From Paramarasmius palmivorus (lineage: Eukaryota; Basidiomycota; Agaricomycetes; Agaricales; Marasmiaceae): DNA of 64,000 nucleotides. The notes beneath the pieces were generated by a model that was not told the DNA's origin, ran no database searches, and saw only the letters and a list, made by a program, of their open reading frames with translations. The position numbers and the translations under genes are program-made. Where the stretch lies: positions 372,001 through 436,000 of the forward strand of contig JAYKXP010000018.1 in the NCBI GenBank assembly GCA_037176845.1, given 5' to 3'. Shown piece after piece: positions 57,052 to 64,000 of this stretch (position 1 is its first letter; the number at the start of each line of letters is the position of its first letter).

Positions 57052-58693
57052 CTACCACCATCCTTTGCTACGATTCGAGATGAATTGGTCGATAGCAACT
57101 CCGTACACCCCAAAGTAGCCCGCACCCGCACCCGCGCCCGCACCTGCGCCCGTTCGACCAGACGACGGCTCCGGGTGTTTCTCCTGAATCTGACGATTCA
57201 TGTGCGCAAGCTGCTTCTGGAGGTTATCCTTCTCGACATCTGAGGTCGTCGTTACCTGTTGAAGCTGCTCTTGGAGGTGTCCGATCTCCTCTTTCTGCTT
57301 CAGCGACTCTTTCTCTGCCTCTCGTCTCTCCTCTTCCGTTCTCTGTTCCAGCTCAACAGTTTTTGTTCTGTACTCAGCTGCAAGTCTCTGGTTTCTCTCT
57401 TCCTCTTCTATGATAGCTTCGTGCAGCTTTATTTGTTCGTCGTGTATCTCTTGACGAGTTTCCTCATCTTGGCTCTGTACCACTTCTGCCTCGGGGTCGT
57501 CAGAAGAAACTCGCAATGAAGCAAAGGAAATACGCACCTTTTATTCCGTCCTTAAAAGCGGCAAATTCTGATTTGTCTCTCTCCATCTGTTCCCAAACAT
57601 CCCTCAGAAGCTCAGCTGCGGCAGAGGTCTGCGAAATATCCTTTCGCTGATCAACCATCTCCGTCTGGATCTGGAGTGCCATAGGTTGGTTGTCTATTAA
57701 CGAGCGGATGATGCTCTGCGCGGACTCATTGGTGTTCTGGTGTCTGACGAAGTTGGCTCCCTTGTCGATGACTGGCTTGAAGAATATTTCCTCGTTTCGG
57801 AGCTCGGCCTCTCTAGCTTCACCCGTTTCCTTGTCGACGTAACTCCACATGGTGGTCCCAACGACAACATTCTTCAGCGAGCTATCACCGCAAAGCTCCC
57901 TGAACAACTTGAAGTTTCTTCTAGATGTACCACCCATTCGCATATCCGAGATACGGTGAAGGTAGACAACACCGGCGAGCTTCTTACCGCCCTTGTACCT
58001 GGAATATACCAATGGTGAATCACTACTCCGTATCAGATACAAGGAACTTACGTCTTTGCCAGATATTCTCCAATCATCTTCAACACGTCTGTGTCGGTAG
58101 TGGTAGTGTCGTCGAATCCGGGAGTATCAATCAACGTTACTTGGCATCCGTTGAATTTGAATGGCTGCGCTGCTTGGATATTCTTCGTGCAGGACTGTAG
58201 GCCATGGCCAACGGGAAGGTTGTAGTTGCCAGCTTGGTTGATAAACTACCCAAAGGTGAGGACTTGCGGTGGTCTACCAAGTACAGGATTCCACTCACTG
58301 TTGTCTTGCCACTTCCAGTTGCACCCATAACACTAAAAACAATTGTTAATTTTTTTTGGTCTATTTGGATAGAAGCTTTGCTTTACGCACGCGATGGTGA
58401 CACTCCTTTCTTCGATGGTAAGCATCTGGTTCAGGTCATTTAGTACTATTCATTGACACGTGCAACTGAAGACAACACACCCTGGACACCACGGCCGGCG
58501 TTGATGGCATGGATGGGGTCGGCATGGAGAAGCCAGCGAAGCTGTAGCCACTACTGGTGAAGTCAATAGACTGAATATCTAAAGAAGACGTGACATACCT
58601 TGCAGTCGCCGTCCTAGTGGGCTTTCTCCGCTTGGTCGAGCCTGAAGCTGTGACCGGAGCCTGGTTCAAGTTCATCGTTGCCCTGCGAGACAT
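57052..58693 (-). CDS. AIG1/GIMAP-like GTPase with coiled-coil C-terminus
   Basis: P-loop GTPase of the AIG1/Toc34-like type common in mushrooms. A basic N-terminal tail (MSRRATMNLNQAP, 58693 downward) is followed by ERSVTIAVMGATGSGKTT (G1, built from two small exons near 58300-58430), then LIDTPGFDDTTTTDTDVL (G3) and VVVGTTMWSYVD in place of the usual T/N-K-x-D. Residues about 200 onward are alpha-helical; after the last intron (near 57537) a long charged coiled coil rich in Glu/Gln runs to about 57190. The tail has a Gly-Ala repeat (codons around 57115-57150) and ends NRSKGWW. ATG at 58691-58693. Plant and animal relatives act in immunity and on membranes; the fungal role is unknown. Confidence 0.82.
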
Positions 58694-59305
58694 CTTGAAA
58701 GTGAAGGTAGAGGTATAGAGGTTGGGGATGTGAATATAATGCCGGAATGAGTTGGCAAGAGTGAATGCAGGTTGTTTAGCTTAGAAGTTGGGTTATATGT
58801 GCATCCGCCACCTTGCATGAGGCCACATCAAGGCAAGTTCGCACTGCGGACAGGTGTTCTGCAGCAAGTACGCTGGAGTGAGAAGCTATGCTATCACACA
58901 GAAGAACGATACCCTGTGACATTATACTTAGACGAACAAGCAGTTTCCGCGTGTAGACCGAGTGTACGCCACACCTCACCATGCGGCGGCGATCGCCGCT
59001 TGACCTGTTGGTGTTTCCATGTCCATGTTTTTGGTAGAGTAAGTGTATGAAGGCTGTCGTGTGTTTGTAGTTGCACGTAGCTGAGCGAAGCACGAAACAA
59101 GATATGAGGCGGTAGCTGATACGTTCATTTCGACTATGCAGCAGTAAGTAAGGTAGTACAAGCTATCGATACAAGATGGTTTGAAGGAGGGACATGTTTG
59201 GAGCCCGCCAACGATTAATCAGGAGTCTGTATATACATAGCCTGAATGCTGAGACCTAGAAACAGGTCAGAAAGCGGGAGCAGCAGCACGACGGAACCGA
59301 CTCAC
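58694..59305. other. Intergenic region
   Basis: About 610 bases with no supported gene; promoter of the AIG1-like gene and 3' end of the zinc protein gene. Confidence 0.4.
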
Positions 59306-59976
59306 TTATACTCTAACATTCATCGTGCGATAGGAATACTCATGTCCGTGTACAGGAGCTGGATATCCAAAAACGGGAACGTAGTGTCGGGTGGGAGGCG
59401 CTTGATTATATTGACGCGTAGAGGTGGTGGCCGAGTAGCCATGTCCATGTGAATGTGCAGAGGAAGCCGTCGGAATATCGGTGAAGGCTATCTTCTTCTT
59501 CACCGCGCCAGACCGTGACAGTGGCTCACCCCAAGACTCCAAGTTCTTCGCCATTCTCTGTTCTGCCTTGTACTGATCGCGACCACGTTGGACGGGGTGT
59601 ACGGTAGGTTCTTGTCGAGGAGGCGGCGTTCGAATCATAGCGTTGGGGTTGAACCCTAAGTCGTCTACAACTCTGGGAGGCGGGGCCGAGCGGGTGGCGA
59701 CCTGGCGAGCAGGGTTAACTTGAGGGTAAACGTGAAAAGGTCGGCGGCCGAGAGCATCAACGGAGGCGGCTTGCGAGGAAGACACTTTGTAGGTGCCTTT
59801 TGAACATCCGTGGCAGTGATAAGTCCCCGAAGCCGGCTTCGGAGCGTTCTGATAGTTGCATTTCCTGTTGCTACATTTGTGGAATGCCTCTGGAGCGGCG
59901 GTAGAAGGCTTCTTGGAGACTGATGAATTACATTAACGCAGGGATCGAGGAGATAGAAGGTCGACTTACAGATCAT
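59306..59976 (-). CDS. Small protein with N-terminal Cys4 zinc-ribbon-like motif
   Basis: Two exons: ATG at 59974-59976 gives MIF, then an intron (about 59919-59969) joins SKKPSTAAPEAFHK. Four cysteines follow as CSNRKC and CHGC with 16 residues between, a zinc-ribbon or short zinc-knuckle pattern, then GTYKVSSSQ. The remaining 160 residues are Pro/His/Arg-rich and likely disordered (for example HSHGHGYSATTS and YVPVFGYPAPVHGH), ending MNVRV at 59306. No family name is recognised, though similar short Cys4 proteins are found in Agaricomycetes. It lies between the AIG1-like GTPase and helicase copy 3 on the same strand. About 200 residues in total. Confidence 0.65.
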
Positions 59977-60677
59977 TTTCAACGAAATACGAATAAATTA
60001 AGAAAAGAGTGTAGACAGAGATCACAGATCCCTGATACGTCAAACAAGTAGAAATGAAAATGGATGCGAGTCGTAGTGAACAAAGCCAGAAAGTTCGCGG
60101 TCTTTATACAAAATTGCAAGTGTGGCCGAATGACTGGGCCACGTTCAAGACAATGAGCTCTTGATTTCCATCGGAAAGAGAACGGTATGGAGGACCGGGG
60201 AAGAGAACAATGGAAAGTTGCACTGTCCAGGTCAACAGGTGCAGATGCCACATCGATACAGGCGAGGCTGATAGTAGCGGAGTAAGCATCTCGATGATTT
60301 GAAGAATCCACGAAACTTGAAGCTTGATCAGTTTGGTGGACATAAATCATTGGAAGTCTTGCAGATATATGACAGGGATTTGACGCTGGCAGCGATTAAT
60401 CCGATACACCTTTGTGCGTTGAATCGACTTGTTCGGGAATTCGGAGTGCTTGAAGGTCTTGAGTCGGTGGTTGGCCTCATGGTCGTGGTTCTGGTACAAC
60501 TGCTCATATTCCACGTGGCACATTCCTCTCACGGTTTGCCAATATTGGTACTGAGGCCTAAGGTGTACAACCACTGTGCATGTTCGAAGTTCCCAAAAAA
60601 AAACTAGCTAATTCCGTCTGAGGTGCGTATATAAGACTACATGGTTTGCTCACTGGCCAACAGACAAGTGGGACAAT
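59977..60677. other. Intergenic region
   Basis: 700 bases between the zinc protein and helicase copy 3. A 102-codon + frame at 60299 and a 75-codon - frame at 60347 overlap and are unrecognised. Confidence 0.4.
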
Positions 60678-63600
60678 TTACTCCGCCTCGTTCCATGGTC
60701 TATCAACATTAGTGAAGTCACCGTCGTTCTCCTCCGCTGCAACCTCGTTCAATGTCAAGGACTCCATCATCCGTGTGAATGTATTCATATCTGCCCCTGC
60801 AGTGTCCCTTATCGCCTTGTCATATCCTCCAGCAGGATCGACCGGATCGTTCGTATCCCAGGTTGGGGCCGCACCAGACCAGCCTCCGTTCAAATGGATA
60901 TAATTGAGGAATTGGCGCCACAATGGGTCCAAAGAAAGCACCGAAGCATCACCGACGACGAAAAGAAGTGACTGCGCCCGCGTAACGGCAACTAAAATAG
61001 TATAACATGAGCACAAGTCCTCGGAAGCGAACGCGAGGGTACTCACCGTTGAAACGACGAGGATTTGCAACGAAACCTAAAGTATGTCGCAGATCGTACT
61101 GGACAAACTCACGACTACTCCTCACGGTGGATACGATGATCACCTTGCGTTCCTGTGGCGAGAATGAGCTTCATGGAGATGTAGTTGTTACGAACAACGA
61201 CACACCTGTCCTTGGAACTCCTCGACACTTCCGACTTTAATACCATCAGCAAAAGCCCTCATGGCGTTTCGAAGTTTCAAGACCTGCGCGTGATACGGGG
61301 CAATAATCCCAATATCGTTATCGGCTGCAAACCACGAGTAAATACCAGCCAGATGCAGCCAATGTACATGCACCACTTACAGATCCGAATCCTCCGATCC
61401 GCTCTTAGCTTCTGTACCAACGATTTGACGGTTGTCACTTCATCAATATTGAAGAATGAGGGTGATGATGCCTCGCGATCGTCTTTACCCGAAACAGCGT
61501 GGAATACGATCGGGAACTTGCTGGAAACAACGTGAGCCGAGTTGAGGAAGAGGTTGGCAACCTTGGGGTCAGCGCATGGCTCGAGATCGCCGCCATAAAA
61601 CTGCTCGTTGGGGAACTTGAGGATGGCATTGTGCGAACGATAGTTCCTGGTGAGTTTTACCACACTATAACATCAAGCATTGGCGTCAGCGCAGGAGCAC
61701 GTACAGGGACAGGATAACACTCACGACTTGCCATATCCTTCGCGTTCATCATACACACTCGTCTTCATCAGTCTCTCCAAGAAGGAAAGTTCTAATCCCA
61801 AAGTACGAGCGATACTCGATCGAATAATCGGACCTAGCTGCTGGGGGTCTCCACACAGAATCACATTGGTATTCATGTCAGCCATCGTCTTGATCGCAAC
61901 CATCACCTCCGGTTCCGTAGCTTGGCCAGCCTCGTCCACAAAGATATGGGTATAATGACCTCTGGGAATCCCAATGCCAGCTACAATATTGGCCGATATA
62001 CATGTCGTAACCACAGCACGGAAGCGCCTCATCCTGGAGAGAAGCGGAACGGAGAACAGCCCATCTGCGTTTTGGTACGTATACGGGAGAAGTTCGTGCG
62101 GCACTTGATCTTTCACTCGTGAAGGTGCGTATGCACGGAACAGGCCGGATTCACCCAAAGACCGAAGGCGCATAGCAATCAGGTCTGCAGCGGAGTTACT
62201 TGGTGCACAAGCAAGGATTCGGGCATTGGGGTTGGTGGAGAGCAGCTGAAGGACGGCTTCAACCATAGTGACGGTCTTCCCGGTGCCAGGGCTACGGGAG
62301 AGGTGAGCCTGGAGTGTAAAAAGAGATAAAATATAACTTACGGGCCGAAAATGACGAAAGGGACTGAACCAGAAGGCATACGAACAATAGATGTCACCGC
62401 TTGCATCTGCCTGGTGTTTGACGCAATCAAGGGATTGAATGTCCTGTTTCCAAGAGGAGGATAGGAAACGGGTCGTAGATGCTCATGTGAAGGAAAAAGG
62501 ACACGTTCTTGGGTGAAAGCAGAGTCCAGTGCCTGGTGTTGTCTACGAATCGGAATACGGTTCAACTTGAATCTTACTAGGTGTCGATCCCGGGGAGAGC
62601 TGGTCGGAAGGAAGGAGCTATGGAATTTGAGTCCAACCTCTTCCTTACGCACGACGTGCACGCCCCCTTCGTACCAACGTCCTCTAGCGCTTCCAACGCG
62701 TTGCACTAACATTCGGTCACCTACACAATTGTTAGCATGCATCAAGAGAAAGGATATGACACATACCAACAAGAACGCTGGGCCGTTTCTCGGCAAGCCC
62801 AGGAACGGACAGGCTGGCGCGTTGGGGGTCAGTCCCAAAGCGAGCGGTGCAGTGATAGTAGAAACCTACTAGTAGTATGCATTGTGCCTTGTAAGAGGCG
62901 CATCAGACATATCATAGTATTCCAGATCGCGCCTATTCGTACTAGTGAGTGTCATTCAGATATTCAGAACCCGATTGACTTACTCCATCTGAAACTCTTC
63001 AGCCCACAGAAGATGCTTGAAATGCTTCCCGTACGACTCTCCATTCAGTATTTTCGGAAGATATATCTTTTGCAAGTGTTCCACAATTTCTTTGGTGGAC
63101 CCACTACCTCCCAAAGCTCTTTCGACATGAATGGGGATCTTAGCCCTTGGAAGCGCTCCAATGTAGGGTATAGCCTTGGTCGATGGCGGCATTTCTCCCT
63201 CTATGACTTCGTGCTCTGGCTGACGATTGATGGTGTTTCGTTTTCGGGGCACATAAGGCACTTTGGGGCGGTAAGACTCATGATCCTCTTTGCTGCCTAC
63301 GATGACACGGAGAGTTCGCGCAATGATGAACCTCTTCCTGAGATGAGGATCCTCAAAGAGGAGCTCAAGACGGTCCTCCTGACGTCCAAAGAACGTCTGT
63401 TGCATCTTGAGACGGAGCTTCAAAGGCGCACCATAAGACACAAAGTGGTTTTGCCCGACCACCGAAACCAAAAACCTGGGCATTCGATGAAAGATCAGTG
63501 AATCTGGTCTCGGTCGAAAGCAAGAACTTACGGAGAATAAGTAGCACGTCCTTTGGTGGAAGCCAGCGAACACTCTAGAAGAGAAATGCGTGATGATGCA

Positions 63601-64000
63601 ATGCTTGTTCGGACAGACAGTTCCGTCGAAACACCAGCTGTAGCAGCGGGTAATTCGACGATCTGAAAGTCAGAATTACCCTGCACGGTGACGCCATGCT
63701 TGTCCTTCTCTGCCTCTTCCACGGCTGATTGATACGAAAGGAATAACTCGCGAGATTTGTGCTTGTTCGAAGCGATGTGCTTGTCCCAAAATCGATTACG
63801 TACGTGGGCGTTGCACGGAACACATAAGCGATGACCGGGCACAGCGTCGGGCTCCTCAGGTTGAATATCCTGGCCTTCAGCCCGTCTGATATGTCTGACA
63901 GATGCAACGTGCTGGTTCCAGGAAGCCGTACCAGACATACGTTTATCGCATACTGAACAGTAGAGGAGAGCGCCAGTCTCTCCTCTGGCTTTGTTCTTGT
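60678..64000 (-). CDS. MOV10/SDE3-like RNA helicase, copy 3 (5' end outside window)
   Basis: More diverged member of the same family as copies 1 and 2. The frame is open to the right edge, where KARGETGALLYCSVCDKRMSG is the middle C2H2 finger, so the start lies beyond 64000. Then CVPCNAHVRNRFWDKHIASNKH (finger), the connector (GRQEDRLELLFED), KHLLWAEEFQME, GPPGTGKT split by an intron near 62291-62341, LACAPSNSAADLIAMRL, FVDEAGQATEPE, LCGDPQQLGPI, LTRNYRSHNAILKFPNEQFYGGDLEPC (unbroken), KVGSVEEFQGQ and VAVTRAQSLLFVVGD. Ends at 60678 with an acidic tail. Same intron positions as the other copies around the P-loop and VEEFQGQ. Serves as an outgroup for judging changes in copies 1 and 2. Confidence 0.9.

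Noticed and set aside
57115..57150. Microsatellite of the type GCACCC as a repeat feature
   Set aside because: It is coding: it specifies the Gly-Ala repeat near the C-terminus of the AIG1-like GTPase.
60299..60607. 102-codon + strand frame between zinc protein and helicase copy 3
   Set aside because: No recognisable domain; overlaps an equally plain minus-strand frame.
1..64000. CRISPR array or bacterial operon structure
   Set aside because: No regularly spaced repeats; genes are intron-rich and monocistronic, so the DNA is eukaryotic.

Overview
This window is nuclear DNA from a filamentous basidiomycete, most likely an Agaricomycete. The evidence is many short GT-AG introns of about 50-65 nt in most genes, TATA boxes 30-45 nt before several start codons, and a gene set typical of mushrooms: F-box/LRR-like proteins, an expanded atypical G-alpha, a ChAPs family cargo adaptor, GMC oxidoreductases and a MOV10/SDE3-type helicase family with zinc fingers. 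I cannot name the species. Nearly all functions are read from translated motifs after splicing by eye. Exon boundaries are given where a conserved motif fixes them.

Layout. 1-9.7 kb is a metabolic block: the 3' part of a cytochrome P450 (+), a Dal5-type MFS transporter (-), a GFO/IDH/MocA oxidoreductase (+), a short-chain dehydrogenase (+), orotate phosphoribosyltransferase (-) and a xylose-reductase-like aldo-keto reductase (-). 11-19.2 kb holds a TOK-type two-pore potassium channel (+), a ChAPs exomer-cargo protein (+) and an F-box protein (-). 20.4-25.8 kb is gene-poor. It has one coiled-coil hypothetical and a 1.9-kb element with perfect 70-bp terminal inverted repeats that itself contains a plausible three-exon small gene. 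25.8-32.4 kb has a CCDC6-like coiled-coil protein, a long small-heat-shock protein and an intracellular GH13 alpha-amylase. 33.4-40.0 kb is a tandem pair of GMC oxidoreductases. 41.9-48.6 kb has an atypical large G-alpha and a NIPA magnesium transporter.

48.9-64 kb is the most distinctive part. It carries three MOV10/SDE3-like superfamily-1 RNA helicases on the minus strand. Two are a fresh direct tandem duplication with a period of about 4.05 kb. An AIG1-like GTPase and a small Cys4 zinc protein sit between copies 2 and 3. Copies 1 and 2 are near-identical through the helicase core and its introns but differ strongly in the N-terminal zinc fingers. Copy 1 carries a one-base frameshift in the core. 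These helicases belong to a clade linked to RNA silencing and control of foreign RNA, so a defence role is a reasonable inference but is not shown by the sequence.

A second theme is unusual splicing at active-site codons. There are 4-nt exons in the amylase and the G-alpha, shared 8-nt exons in the FAD loop of both GMC genes, GC-AG introns in the amylase and the potassium channel, and an apparent GA donor inside the first selectivity filter of the channel.
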